Below, in pieces: positions 1 through 15,000 of a stretch of DNA of 64,000 nucleotides (the stretch's first letter is position 1; every line of letters starts with the position of its first letter). The stretch is from contig OY279575.1 of assembly GCA_958267355.1 (NCBI GenBank), positions 604,335-668,334 of the forward strand. The letters are read 5' to 3'. The notes under the pieces were generated by a model that saw only the letters and a program-made list of their open reading frames with translations, had not been told where the DNA came from and did not search any database. This stretch comes from an uncultured Alphaproteobacteria bacterium. Lineage in GTDB: Bacteria > Pseudomonadota > Alphaproteobacteria > JALCBB01. A program made the position numbers and the translations under genes.

Positions 1-3000
1 GATGATGACCAGTTAACTTTGTCGGTTGCTGATGTTGCGGTAAATGAAGGTGAAGCGGCGGAGTTCACGGTGACTTCTGCTGGTAACAAGACGAGTGAAT
101 ATGCGATTGAAGGGCAGGTTTTTGCGGATAAGAGTTTAGACGGGCGGCTTTCGGGTTGGGAGTCAGAAAACGATGCTCTGCAGGCTTCGCGTTTTATTTT
201 GGCGGCGGGAGAGACTGAGGCGAAATTTACGATTGCTACGACTGACGACAACAAGGTTAATGGTGGAGCGACGATAGATGATACGACTGCGATTTCGGTG
301 AAGCTTGATGATCGGCGTGGGCTTTTGGCGGCTGGTTCGGGTTCTTTGTCTGCGAACTTGAAGGTGACGGATAACGATAAAGCGACTTTATCGTTTCGTG
401 ATTTGCCTGCTTTATTGAAGGAAGATCCCAATCCAGTAGAAAATGGTGATGGGCGTTTGGTTTTGAGTCATAGGTTAGAGGCACCTGTTAATGTTCAGGT
501 GCGTAAGGCTGACACGGCGGCGGGCCGTTTTACGGTGGCTTTGGGGGCTACGAAGCAGGCGGTTACGGGGGCTTTTGCTACGGCTTATACGATACCGAAG
601 GGAGTAACTGAAGTTCCGATTTTCATTACGCCGAAAAACGACAATGCTTCAACGGGCAATCAGAATTTGAAATTGCAGGTGCAGTTTCAGTCGGGTACAT
701 CGACTTGGCTTGTTGGAGACAGTCCGCAATTGGCGGTGAGTGAAGCGATTGTTTTTGAAGATGATGAGGCGAGTTTTTCTTTTGACCATGCGGGCTTGGC
801 GGAGGTAGACGAGGGTAGGGAGGTGCCAGTTCGGGTTGTGCTGGAAAAAGCGGGCGTACCTGCACAATTAAAAGAAGAGGCGAAACTGGTTCTGCAGTGG
901 CGTAAGGGCCCGAGCGGCAGCTGGAGCAATTTTACCCCTGCGGCGGAGAAAACCGATTTCTCTACTTCTGCCAGCGAGCATACTTTTAACATTAAGATTC
1001 CAGGCGACGAGACCTTAAACACGACTACCTATCCTGTGCAATTTCAGTTGTTGGTGACGAAGGCGAGCGATGGTACTTCACAGATAAGCAATTTGAGGAA
1101 GACAGATTTTACGAGTTCAGCGGTTCAGGTGACCAACACTGAAGGGGCGGAGTTTTGGTGGAATTCTACGAGTGCTACTGGGGATGAGGGCGATATAGCC
1201 CGAGGGCGGATGAATGTTGCCTTGATTGGGGCTGATGGGGTGGTGGATGAGAGCAAGGCTCCGGTGCGCTCGGGGATGCTTATATATGTTCCCTTTTCGC
1301 CGAGTTTTGAGCCGAGCACGCGTGTGGGGATTGCTTCGCCGACTCAGTTGACTTTTGGGCTTAGTGATACGGGAACTTCTAAGAGTGTAAATCTTAGCTA
1401 TCCTCTGGATAATTTTGTGCGGCGTGGGTCTGTTGCGGTTACGTTTGCATTGGGTCAGCCGTATGCGACGAATGGTCGCGATTCGGCGCATCTGACGATC
1501 GGCAAGGGGGAGTTTCGGGCACGGAGTGGTGCGGGGAGTGCTTTTGTTGTCAGGTATAGCAATCTTGACGAGACGACATTAACTTTGACGGCGGATCCTG
1601 CCAAGCCGCTTATTGAGCCTGGGGGTGATGCCAATCAGGTGAAAGCCGATGGCGAGATGGCGTTTTCTCTGGGCTTGCAGGGTCGCACGACGTTGGGAGA
1701 AGACTACAGCTTTGAGATAGCGGCGACCAGCAATGGGGGTGCGATCAACGCTCCGACGGTTGAGGGTTTGAGTGGTGGTGCGACTTATTTGGGGGGGATT
1801 TTGACTTTCCCTGCGGGTACTACGGAGGCGAATGATGATGCAAGGATCAAGGTAGGTTTTACGGGCACGGCTTCTGACAAGATTGGCACGACGGTTACGC
1901 TGAAGGTGCGGAATGTTGTGAATGGGGCGGCGTCTGATGCGGCTGTGGAGGGGATAACGCTTCCTTCTGTTACGGGCTTTGTGGTGCAGGATGCGGATAA
2001 GGCGCGGCCTGTGTTGAGTGGGGTGCAGGGTACGATAGCTGAAAATGGCGCGTTGTCTGATTTTAGTCTGCGTTTGTCGCGGGATACTGCTACAGCCACT
2101 GCCGCAACGGTGGAGTTGGTGGCGATTTTATTGGATGAAGCGGGGGCAGAGCAGGCGCGGGGTGCGGCAAAGACGATAACTTTTGCGCAAGCCGATGATG
2201 CGACGACTGCCAAGACGATTACGGGTAGTGATTTACCTGTGCTTCCGACTGGGTTTGACGATGCGTTTTTGAACGGGGCGCGGAAGCTGCGAATTTTGGC
2301 GACTTTGAAGACGGGGGCTACCAGCGAAGTAGAGCTTAATAGTACCGACTCGGCGGAGATGGCGATTACTGATGATGAAAAGGCGAGCAGTTCTTTTGAG
2401 ATTGAATTTACCTCTACGACCAATCTGGCGGAAGACGGTGGCACGCGGGATATCAATATTGATTTGTCTCCTGCGGCGACGGTTGAGACGAAATATATAG
2501 TGAGTGTGGGCGGGTTTGCCACTTTAGAAGACTATAGCCTTGCTTTGAAGAGCGGTCAGCCAACGGGGTCAAGTTTTGCTAAAGATGCGAGTGACAATCT
2601 TGTTCTTACGGTACCTGCGAAGGCGGCGCGGGTTGTCCTGACTCTTACGGGGCAGGAGGATATTCTGTATGAAGGCGGCGAGACGGTAACGCTTAGCATA
2701 AGACAACGCCTCGAGTCACAAGGAGGCGGTGCGGCACGTTATGCGACTGTTTTTGAACAAACGCCTTCTGGTTTGACGATTGACGATGCCGAAGATACGA
2801 CGGCTTTGGCTTTGAAGGTGGCGGGTGATGCTTGGCCGACTGCGATAGCCGAAGGTGGCACGGCGGCTTTGGTTTTCACTTTAGATTTGCCGCCAAGTAC
2901 GGTTTTGGGGCGCAATGTAACTTTTAAGATAAAGGATTTTGCGGTTCATAAGCGCAGTGATAATTCGGTGGTGTCGGGTGCGACTCCGACTTTTTCGGCT

Positions 3001-6000
3001 GGCGGTGGGGCGTGGAATGCAAGCAGTGGGATTTTGACTTTCTTTAATCCGCGTGGGTCTTCGCTCACGGCACGGGATGAGACGGTAACTTTGACTTTGG
3101 CTGTACCGAACGATGATCTGGCGGCTTTGTATAATGTGCAGTTTCAGGTAGAGGCGGTAGCGACCAATGCGCTATCGGCGGCGGCGACTTTGACCGATCC
3201 TGTTGATGCGGCGGCGAAGATCAATATTACCAACGATGATACGGTGGCTTTGTCGTTTGAAGGTGTGCCTGCTTCGGTGGCTGAAGGGGCGGTGGCGAAT
3301 ACGGCTACGCGGTTGAAGTTGAGTCATGCGGCGGCGGAAGATTTACTCGTCACCATGAAGCTTGAAGGCGAAAGCACAAACAAGTTTGTGGTTTCTACAA
3401 TTGGGGGAATTCAAACTGCGGGGAATAATCCGCAAACCCAGCTGCAAACAACTGGGCGAGACTTTGTGATTCCTGCGGGTACGAAAGAGGTTGCAATCGG
3501 GATTTCAGCGGTGGATGACTCGGTTGTGACTAGTCCGTTGCCGAATGTAAAGATTCTTGCCAACTTTAAGAACGCAGACAATAGTGCGGCTTCGGCGGGC
3601 TTGGTGGCGAGCAATGGCGTGGTGGAATCTTCGGTTGTGGGTTGGGTGGAAGATGAGAAGTCGCTTACGATTTCGCATATTGGCGGTGTTGCGGTGGCGG
3701 CGGGTGCGGAAGTGGCTTTAAAAGAAGGAGTCGCGACTCCGATAACAGTGAAGATTAATGGCACGGGTAATTTGGCGGGTACAAAAGATGCGGTTACGAC
3801 GATTACATTTCGTCCTGAAGGTGTAGGAGAAAATGAAAACTCCAAGTTTATTCGTCTGGGGGCTTTTCAACTGACTCGTGGTGCAAGTAGTTGGTCTCGT
3901 GGTGTGCATTATGATTCGAATGGCGATCCGATAGCGGGTGGGGCGAAGCCCTTTATGATTACGGTACCTGGGGACGGAATTTTGAACCAAGCCGCCCGCA
4001 AGGGTACTTTACAAGTCGGGCTTGAAGGGAATGACGGGACTTTTGCAGGACTTGATACGACTCAATCTAATCCTGTTGTGGTTTATCCTGCGGCGAAGGC
4101 TGCGGTTACCAACACCGAAGGGGCGGTGATTGTTTGGGATGGCTCACAAGGGGGATCTGCGGCGGCGCGGTTAAAGGCAGATGAAGGGGTGGCAATTGCT
4201 CCACGGGCGCGTTTGTTGTTGGTGCCTGCGAGCACAACGCCCGCGACAACGGCTCCTGATGCAACCAAGACACCGATTTTAGAGGCGAATATTACGGTTG
4301 ATGTAACGCCGATTCCGCGCTCGCAGGGCGGGCGGGCACCACTGGTAAGCAATATCGCTACCCGCCCGACAAGCCTGACCTTCACGAAAGTAGATGATAC
4401 GGCGGTTGCATTGAGCGACTCGGCTGATTTTGTCTATCAAGAGAAGATTATCACAGCGATAGATTATGACTTTGATTTCCGCCTAGCGGCAAAATCAGAA
4501 AAGGTGGCGGGCGATGGTGTGGTGCGGGTTTCAAGTACCGCGAGCCAGCACACAAGAATTTTGGAGTGGGAAAACGACGACACCACAACTTTCACCCTTA
4601 CCGCAGGTACAGCGATTGGTGAGCCAGGGACAAGCGATGGCGGAGAAAAAGCAGGTACAGATGGTACCCTGCTATTTGATTTGGGCTTAGAGGTGGGCGA
4701 AACTTTAGGCGAGCCCTTTAACGTCTTTATTTATGCGACCTCGGTTTCTAAAGATTCGACCAAGACTTTAGAATTAAAAGAGCCAAAACTGAGTGGGGCA
4801 CCGACGGGTTGGACATTTGATGATTTTAGCAGCGATGCAACTTCTAAGAATTACGCTCTAAGGCTTCCTAAAGATACTAGAGGTACAAGCGATAACAGCG
4901 GCACGGCGACCATAACCCTTGGCTTCAAAGGCAAACTGGGAGACGGAGATGGCGGCACGCAGGTAACTGTGTTTGCGTTTAGCAATACAGGTGGGGTTGA
5001 AGCAAGCACAACCACGATAGAAAACTTCAAGGTTATTGATTCAAGTAAAGCTTCGCCTGTCTTTGGTACCTTGCCGACAATCACCGAAAACGCGGTAATT
5101 CCTGACTTTACGATAACCCTGTCGCGGGATACCAACGTTGCGAATGTGAAGGTGGATGTAGAGGCTTCTTATACCGATAGTGAAGGCACGACCACCAAGG
5201 GCAACAGAAAGCAGGTTAGCTTCCCCAAGGGGCAAGATGCTACGACAACCGCCAAAACAATATCGGGCTTAACGCTCCCTGCGGCGGCGGTCAATGATGA
5301 TTTGGTAAACCTTGCCCCACGCACCATAAAGATTACTGCCACGATAAAAGACGGGTCGGGCGATGATGCTGAAGTAGATAGAAGTGCCGTAGAGTCTTCG
5401 GCAATTGCGATTGTGGATGATGAAGCCGCCGACAACAAATTCACTCTTGCCTATGCAGGTGGCACTACGGCTTTGGCGGAAGGTGCGACCAGCACCTTAA
5501 CCTTAACCCTAGACAAAGCCGCAGACGAGCAGATTACTTTTGCATTAGCGGGCGTGGGCGGAACTTTACCGCTCACGGCTAATGATGATTTTACTCTTGC
5601 GCTTAAGGCGAACGATCCTGCTACGGGCGAAGCTTTCACCGCCAGTGGGCTGGGCGGTACTTTCACTATGCCTAAGGGAGTCCGCGTTGCAGTCCTAGAT
5701 GTAACCGCGAAAGACGATACCCTGATTGAAGGCGAGGAAAGCCTAACTTGGACGCTCAGCGATGGCGGCAACACTAAGGCGTATGTCAAAAAATCTGACG
5801 GGGTGGATACCGCCACCTTTAAAATTGACGACGCGGATGATGCGACTCCCTTGGCACTGTCAATAGATGCTTCTTCTTGGAGCGATTACAACAAATTATA
5901 TGAAGATGGTTCGGCAAATATTGTCTTCACCCTAACCACGCCAGACAGCAATACCCTGCAACGGCCGATTTCCTATGTAGTCAATACTTTCAGAATTCAA

Positions 6001-9000
6001 TCTACGGCAGATGTCAAACACGCGAAAGAGCCAAGCTTCACAGGCGATGGCTGGCAAGTAGGGGCAGCGGCTGGCACAGGAACCATCACCTTCCCCGCAG
6101 GGGCGAATGACCCGACCCGCCCACTGCTTTTAGTTGTGCCAGATATAGACGATATTGTGCGCGATGACCTTGAAGTTTTCTTTTATCTGTCTACGCAAGT
6201 GGGCGATCCTTTGTCGGTGGCGACTACCTTTACCGCACCTTTGAAGAAAGCCGACTCCACAGACGACACCACACCTGCGCGGATACCGATTAAAGACAAC
6301 GACATAAAAGCCATTAGCTTCGGTACCGTGCCACAGCTCAAAGAAGGTGTGGCGGCGACAATTCCGCTTTTCCGTACAGGCGATGCCTTGAGCGACACGA
6401 GCGATCTTCGCTATAGAGTGGTCTTCCGCCCGAAAGTCGGGGCTGATGTGGCACTCGCCAATGGCACGCTAGACCGCACCCAAGAAGGCTGGCGTATCGC
6501 AATCACCGTACCCGGAGACGAAACCCTAAACGCAGGGCAAGTCGGAAAACTCATCGTCACCATCAACAGCATTGACCGCAACCTTGAAGACTGGGCAAAT
6601 GGCGCAGTCGTATTGGAATCAACAGAAATCACCGTCACCAACACCGAAGGGGCATTGGCGATTTGGAATGGCGCAACAACAACCACAGCCGCACCCGAAT
6701 TTAAAGGTACAGAAGGCGAGAGATATATACCGCGTGCGCGTTTGGTATTGATTCCCGCCAGTGCGACTCCAAGCACGACAATGCCCACTGACTGGAATAA
6801 ATCCCCAATTTTAGAAGGAAATGTAACAATTGAAACCGAGATTAAATATACTTCTTCTGGAGAGTTTGCGGCGGCAACCATAAATGGTGGGCAAACCACT
6901 GCCTATGATGGCGATGGATACAACTATCATCTCTTCAAACCTGTAAGTGGAGCTGCAACGGTTCTATCTGAAGATGTGGATAGTCAGAACAAGCCTGCAT
7001 ACCTCTCGCATGAAGACAACATTGTATCTGCAACTAGGAACCAATTCACCAATACCCTTTCGAGTATATGGGGCGTAGGGAGTTATGCTAATGCAATCGG
7101 TGAAGGAAAATTTCGTTTTGCAAGTCAAGCGACGCTAAAAACTCTAAATATGGAGTGGGAAAACGACGATTTCCTTACTCCAACACTCACGGTCGGCACA
7201 GCAATCGTAGAAGGCGGCAGTGGGCAAACCAAAGCCCAAGGCACAATGATCTTCAATCCAGGCTTGCCCTCAGGAAAAACTCTGGGGCAAGCCTACACCT
7301 TTCATTTCTCACTGGTCGGCGATAGGGGTAGCTTTGGTAACCCAGATTACGGTACTTTGCCAGGGGGCTGGCAATCTGCTGGTTCGGGTAACAAATTATT
7401 CATTGCCACCACTGCGGCAAGTGCAACCAGCATAGGCAACATAACAATTTCCTTGGATTTTTCACGAAGTTCAGCCGATGATAAAGCGACCAAGATTGCC
7501 CTGCAGGTACGCAACGCCAATCCAAATAGGGGATCCGTCATAGAAGGAGCTGTCGGCGGGGTTAAGTTGCCTGTTGATCCAAAAGATGCAAGTAAAGTCG
7601 CCTTAATCCGCAACTTCAAAATTAAAGACGCGGATAAAGCCGTTCCTGTTATAGATGTCGCGTCCATACTAGACGCAACAGGCAGGACAATCCCCGATGA
7701 TGCAACCGTGCCCGAATTCAAGTTGCGCCTGTCGCGCAATGTCTCCAGCCAAGATGTAGCCGTAAAACTACAAGCCATCTACAACGATGGAACCACCAAC
7801 CACCAAGGCACCGCACAAACTATCACCTTTGATAAAGATACCGACACCACCACCGACAAAACCATCAGCAACTTGGCTCTACCCAGCGAAGCCGTTGATG
7901 ACTTGGTGAATATCGCTGACCGCACTGGCACAGTCAAAATTGTCGCTACTATCACCAGCGGAGCTGCCGCCGAAACCGAAACTTTAGGCAGAAGACGCAT
8001 AGCCGAACAAGAATTCACACTCATAGACAGCGAAGCAAACCAAGCCACCTACGAATACGCCTTTGCACCCACGACCGCAGCAGAAGGTAGCACCAGCACC
8101 TTCACACTAACCTTAGCCGCCGCCGCAGACGCAGAAACGACTTACAATCTGGTCGCGGGCGATGGCGGCACAACCCTGCTGATTGGCGATTACTCCTTCG
8201 TTAAGGCAAGTGGGGCGGACGCTGGAGTCGCGCTTTCCTTTAACAAGGCAACAAAACGCGGCACTTTAACCGTGCCAAAAGGCGTTGCCTCCGTGCCGCT
8301 CACCTTCACCGCAGCAGCCGATAACTTCTTTGAACGAGACGAACAATTCACCCTTGCGCTCACCTACGCAGGAGACGATGGCAAATATAAAGCCAAAACA
8401 GGGCAGACTTCTCCCGTTGTTCTCACCATTGACGATGGAGATGACTCAGGGGCAGCTCCAAGCTTTCAAAACGACGGAAATTGGAATGCAGTCGCCGAAG
8501 GTGGCTCCGTTTCTTTACCTTTCGTATTTGAAACAGGTGGCCCAGATGTAGAAGAAGGCTTTACCTACGGTGTTTCCATGGGCATTTATTCTGTCGGCGA
8601 CGGCGACCCTGTCGCGGGTATCTATCCAACCCTTTCAAGCGCACACTGGGTGGCTGACCCCAACGACAAAAGCAAAGGCTCAATTCGCATCGCCAAAAAC
8701 TCTGGCGGTACCGTAAGATTTACCATAGGTTTATCAGTACCCGAAATTGACTCGATCTATGACCCCGCCTACGAAGTGCGCTTCAGCTTCTCCAAACCCA
8801 CCACAGGAATCGGAAGCTTTACCACTCTAAACCTGCCTAGCAAAGTCGCCATCACCGATGACGACAGACTCACCATCAGCTATCGCGGCGTGCCTGATGG
8901 TGCGACACAGGCTTCCAGCAATCGCAACAGCAGAATCCTGCTGAATGGTGCCGCTCCTGCCGATACGAGCATTAACCTAAAACTAGAAGGCACAGAAACC

Positions 9001-12000
9001 AGCAAATTCACCATCAAAGCAGGTCCAACAACAGGACAAACACAAATCACCCTCACAGAAACCAATCAAGCCTACAGCGTTAAGGCAGGGGTAGGGGTAA
9101 TTCCGCTCATCATTGAGGTGAAAGATGTCGCCAAAGGAAGCGGCAGCCCCGCCGTGCAAATCGTCGCCGCCTTCGCCAGTGCCTCAGCAGGAGTCATCGG
9201 TAGCACCAATCCCGTCAAGAGCAACGCAGTTCAATTCATCTCCTCGCGGAAAGGTGTCGCCTTCGGACGAGTCGGCAGTGGCGCACTGGTTGAAGGCGAA
9301 ACCCTAACCCTCGTGCTTGCAGTCAATCCCGCCCTAGACGATAGCGACGGCTCTAAACTGCAAGTCGTTTTCCGCCCCAATGACGGCGGGGCAGACATAA
9401 ACTATGGCAGCAAAAACATCGCCACAGGAAACACACAATACAATCTGAGCTTCAATATCCGCGCTGACGGAATCGTCACCAACACACCCCGTAGCGGACA
9501 GCTCATCGCAACCCTAACCACCGACGACGCCGCCATCAACGGAGTCAGCAACAAAAAAGCCCAGTTCGCCTTACCCGCCAGCATCACCAACGCCGAAGGC
9601 GCCTACATCATTTGGAGCGGCTCACAAGCAGCCACACGGCAAAATATCAAAGCCACAGAAGGTGCTACCTTCACGCCACAAGCCAGTATCTACCTCGTGC
9701 CACCTTCAGGAGTCGGGCGCTTCAATAACTTCCCCATCCTAGAAGAAGATCTCACCGTCAATCTTACCCTCACGCCCACAACCACAGGCGGCCACACCCC
9801 CTTGATGAGCGCTTTCTCTAAGCGTCCCACAAGCCTGACCTTCAAAGCCAATACCACAGGCGACAGAAAAACCCGCGCAAGCGACACCGCAAACAATATC
9901 GCCGACTTCATCTACGACGACACAATTATCACCACCGTCAGCAATACCTTCACCCTAGCCTTCGCCTCCACAGAAATAGATGTCGGCGAATCCACCATCA
10001 CCGCCGCCGATGCCGTAGCCCAACAGAAAAACCTAGACCTAGAAATCAGCAACAACGATACCGCCACCTTCACCGTCTCAGCAGGAGACCCAATCGTTGA
10101 ACCCGGCGACGGCACAGGCAACGCAAAAACACAAACCGCCGCCGATGGCAGTATTGTGCTTGACCTCGGCTTGGCGAACGGAGAATCCATAGGCGAGCGT
10201 TTCACCTTCAGAATCATCCCCACCATCACAGGCGGCGGCACGCTGAAAAATTGGGCCATGGATGGCGCAACCCGAACCGCAGGATGGGGGCTTATCGGCC
10301 CACTCAAACAAGGCGGGCAAGACTATTACACTCTGACTGCTCCTAAAGGTTTGACCCATAGCAACGACTCCGCAACTCTAAAGACGGGCTTCACTGGCAC
10401 AGCGTCAGACGACAGCTTCAGAACCGCCGTATCGCTCGTAGTCGCACCAGAAGGAGCCGCCGCCAAAAGGGTCTTCACCACAGGCACAGTAGAAGGGTTT
10501 GATATCACCGATGCTGACTCTCCGCCGAAGATTGCGGCAAGCATCGGCACCATCACAGGTGCCTTGATTGAAGGAGCCGCCACCAACACCCTGACCGTGC
10601 CTGTCACGCTTTCTAGTGCCGTGCCAAGCGGCGGAAGCGCGTCCGTGCGGGTGGTCGCCACACGAGCCCGCGTTGCTGACTTGTCCGCCTTGGGAAGTGT
10701 TGCCGCCGCCGACAAGGTAGAAAAAACCCTAAACTTCGCCGCAGGAGAAGGCACAACCGCCAAAACCCTATCCTTTACGCCCGCCGATATTTTGAAGCTT
10801 TATCCTGACGATAGCGTCATAACCGCCGCCGCCCGCTATGTGCATTTCACCGCCACCTTCGCGGCGGGCACCGACTCCGCCGTCTATGGCACTGACAACG
10901 CGAGCCTTGCCCGCTCCATAGTTGCCATCACCGAAGACGACATAGAACTCAGCTTTGTTTTTGGCACGTCAAGATCGCCCTTGACCGCACTTACCGAGGG
11001 GGTGGAATACTCAAAAGATGCAGCGACTGCGATTAAAATCGCCAATAATCCTTTCTCTCCAGAGATAGATATAAACGGGCCCGCCGACAATACACAAGCT
11101 CAAATGGCTCTCTATTGGCGTGAGAAGGGGGCGAATGCTGATGGCAGTGCGGATGAGAAGCTTGTAGACCCCTCCGATCTTGGTACCAGAGATACGCATT
11201 TTGGCAAATTCGCTTTCCCAGGCGATAAGACGCTCAACATCGCCAAGCGCAAAGGAAACTTCGTTGCCAAGTTCACTGCCTTGGACGACCCAGGCATCAT
11301 CAACACAGGCTACGACAGCTCCGCCAAGACGCTAGAGATTATCTCTAAAGAATTCACCGTCACCAACACCGAAGGGGCAATGGTGATTTGGGATGGCACA
11401 CAAGGTAGCTCTCCTGAACAGCAGATGCTGACAGCCTTAGAAGGAAATGTGCTTGTGCCGAAAGCCCGCTTGGTATTGATTCCTGCAAGCGCAACACCTG
11501 CCACTCAGGCAGCAGACTTTACCATGAGTCCAATTTTAGAAGAGGACATAACGGTGAATCTGGAGTCAAAATCTGTCCGCACTGAAAATTATATACCGTA
11601 TACGGCATACCTCATTGAAGCGACTGATAAATTAACTTTCAAAAAGGGGGCAAACGGAGCTACTACGCAATTCAGCGACACTGAGGGGCAAGTTGCAGAT
11701 TTCATCTTTGATGACCTTCATATCACCAAGGAGAACAGTGACATCAATGTCAAACTCGTCGCGAAGGCTGGGGAGAAAGTTGGCGAAGGGTTTATCCGTG
11801 TTTCTGCGATAGAGGCACGCAACACCATGCGGTTACGATGGACGGATACTGATACAGCGACTCCAACCTTGACACCAGTCAATCCGATTGTTGAGCCAGG
11901 TGGCACATCTAGTCAGACAAGAAAAATGGGCACGATGGTTTTTTCCTTGAATTTAGATCCAGAGGAAAACCTTCCGCACTCACCTTTCCCTGAGATTATC

Positions 12001-15000
12001 GTTGAGTCGCACAGCTTTGTTTTAGAAGCCTCCACCACAGGCGGATCTTTGTTTCCTCTCTTGGTGAGTACTGGAGGCAATTCAAATATTTCCTATAATT
12101 CATCAACTCGCACTTTAACTTTTGATGAATATACAGATGGTGATGAAGACGAAGTGACCATATTAGTTGGCTTTCGTGGCATAACTTCTGATAATAAGGC
12201 TACAGAAGTTACATTGAAAATTCGCCCTGTAAGTATTGACACAGCGGCTGTAGGAATAAACTTGCCCGATGACCCCGATGACTCAAACAAAAAGCTCCTA
12301 ACGCAGAACTTTATCGTTCAAGATGCAGATCTAGCACAACCCGTTTTGAATGTAAGTGCAACTTCTATAGCAGAAGACGCAGGTGTAGTACCTGATTTTG
12401 GGCTCAGCCTATCGCACGACACAGCCGCAGTGGCAACCGTGGAGGTGGTAGCCTCTTATGATGATGGTGCGACAGTGCGGAAGGGCACAGCACAAACGAT
12501 TACCTTTGCGGCAAGCGATGACGCAACGACTGAAAAAACCGTAACGAACCTAGCTCTGCCAAATAGGCTTGACGATGACCTACTTAATGCAAGACGCAAT
12601 CTTATGATTACAGCTACTCTAAAGACGGGTACTGCAAGTCAGGTTGCACTAAATAGCTTCCGCACGAAAGAAATTCCGATAACTGACGATGAGTTTGCTT
12701 CAAGTAAATACTCTTTTGAATTTGACAATAAAACGGTTAAGGAAGGTAAGACTAGCATTCTACGTGCAACTTTAACGCCTGCGTCAGATGTAGATCATGT
12801 TTTCTTAATTGGCACTTTGCTTAACAGTGAACCCAGCAGAGAAGATTTTACTCTAACTCTGGCACCCAATCAGCCTGCAGGGGTTGAATTGTTGTCATCG
12901 CTAATTTTCGATGCAGACGAAGAGCTTGATGTAAGCCTCAAAGTCCCTGCTGGAGTGACCGAAGTTTCTATGATCTTGACAGCGCAGAACGATTCCTTGG
13001 TTGAAGGAGATGAACTTTTAGAGCTTGATGTTGCCCAATCTGATGCCAATCCAAAGATTGGTAGTCATCTTTTTGCGAATGATATATTTCCTGAAATTAC
13101 GATTAATGATGCCGATAGCAATGGCTTGACTCTATCGGTGAATGACAATGCTTGGCCGACCTCTGTGCCAGAAGGTGGCAACACCGAGCTAACCTTCACT
13201 TTGGATATTCCTGAAGGCACTTCCTTGGAGCGAGATGTTGTCTTTGATGTTTCAAACTTTGCCATTCACAACAAGGCGACGAGCACAGACTTGACAACGC
13301 CCAAACCAACTTTTTCAGGCACGGGCTGGGCTGCCCACAGTAGCGATGCGACAAAGGGAACTCTGACTTTTGCTAAAGATCTACGGGGCGACCCAACCCG
13401 TGTTCTTACCTTGGCGGTGCCAAACGATAATGTCGTGAATCAATATGAGGTTCATTTCCAAGTCCAAAAACAAGGCAAGGACGAAGACGCGATATCGGCG
13501 GCAACTACTTTAACGCCTCCTGTTAATGCTGAAGCGATGATTCTGATTGCGGATGATGAAAAGGCGTTCTTATCCTTTGCGAGCTTGCCAGCTGAGGTAA
13601 CAGAGGGAGCTTCTGCAAATACGGCGGGCAAGTTGGTCTTGAGTCGGGCGGCTTCTTCAAATTTAGAAGTTGATTTGAAGATTGAAAGCCAGAATAAGGA
13701 TCAATTTGAAGTGAAGGCAGGTGCATCTTTGACGACACTGACCGAAACGGCACAAACATTTACCGTTGCGGCGGGTGCTACAGAGATCCCGCTATCAATT
13801 CAGGCCGTTGAAGATAGCAATCCAAACAACAATCCACCGCCAAGTGTGGTGATTGTTGCTAAATTTAAGAGTGATTCCTCGCTTAGTGTGGTTTCCTCTA
13901 CGGACGAAATCAAAAGTGCCTCCATATACTTTAAGGACAACGAAAAAACCTTATCCTTTAGCGCGCTCAACGGCGGGGCGGCTTTCCGTGAAGGCGCTGC
14001 AGCGTCTGCGACGATTGAATTAGGTGGTGCGGGCTCTCCAACTTTGAATGATGCAGATGGTTCAACCTTGTCTCTTGCTTTCCGTCCTGCGGGCAATAGC
14101 GATAACAGCAACGATATCGCTTTAACATTGCAGAACGGAACTTTGGCGCACAATCAAGCAAGCTGGAATCTTAATTTCACCATCCCAGGAGATAAAACGC
14201 TTAATACCACCAGACGCAAGGGCAACTTAGTCGCAAACCTAACAACAGACGACGCAACAATCATCGGCGTATCTAGTGGTAGATTGGAATTTCAATCTAC
14301 TGAAATAGATGTGATCAACACCGAAGGTGCGGCGGTCTATTGGGATCCGAAGGTGGTGGCACCCGTTGAGGGCACAAAAGTCACCGAAACCGCAAAGCTG
14401 GCGTTAATTGCGGCGGGGGAGACAAAACAGCCAGAGCACTCTAGCGATTATGAAGATGTGATTTTGCCGACGGGCTTGACGATACGGGCGGTCGCGACAG
14501 CGACTCCGCCTGGTCTTCTTACTGATAGTGGTGGGCTTTTAGCTGATCTTAATGCGATTTATAAGGCGGCGGGGATAGCTGCTTATGGGAATAAGGATGC
14601 GACTCCGAACCCGACCAACAAGCGCAATTTTGATTTCGTAGGCGATGGCACGCCCGCGAGCGTAACCGTAAGCCAGATAACCTACGACGACAAGGTGATC
14701 GGCGATGAAAATCGCAGAGCGATAGTGGAATTTAGCACGCCGACTGTGGTGACGGGTACGATTGATGGCACTGCGCCATTGAGATGGTCTGATAGTAATG
14801 ATGATCATAGGGCGACGCACAATTGGAATACCAAAAACCAAGACCGCACAACCTTAACCATTGCCCAAACCAAGGATGCGGTTGAGCCGAGTGGTGGCAC
14901 TGCTGGCACAGACGCTGAATTCACGATTACCTTAGACTTGCAGGCGGGTGAGGTTTTGGGTGCTCCTGTGCAGATGGATGTTACGCCCACTTCTGATTCT

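Noticed and set aside
1785..2522. 245-residue minus-strand frame within the giant gene, one of many similar ones
   Set aside because: Such frames follow from the low stop-codon content of Ala/Thr/Gly repeats read backwards; they repeat wherever the repeat unit does.
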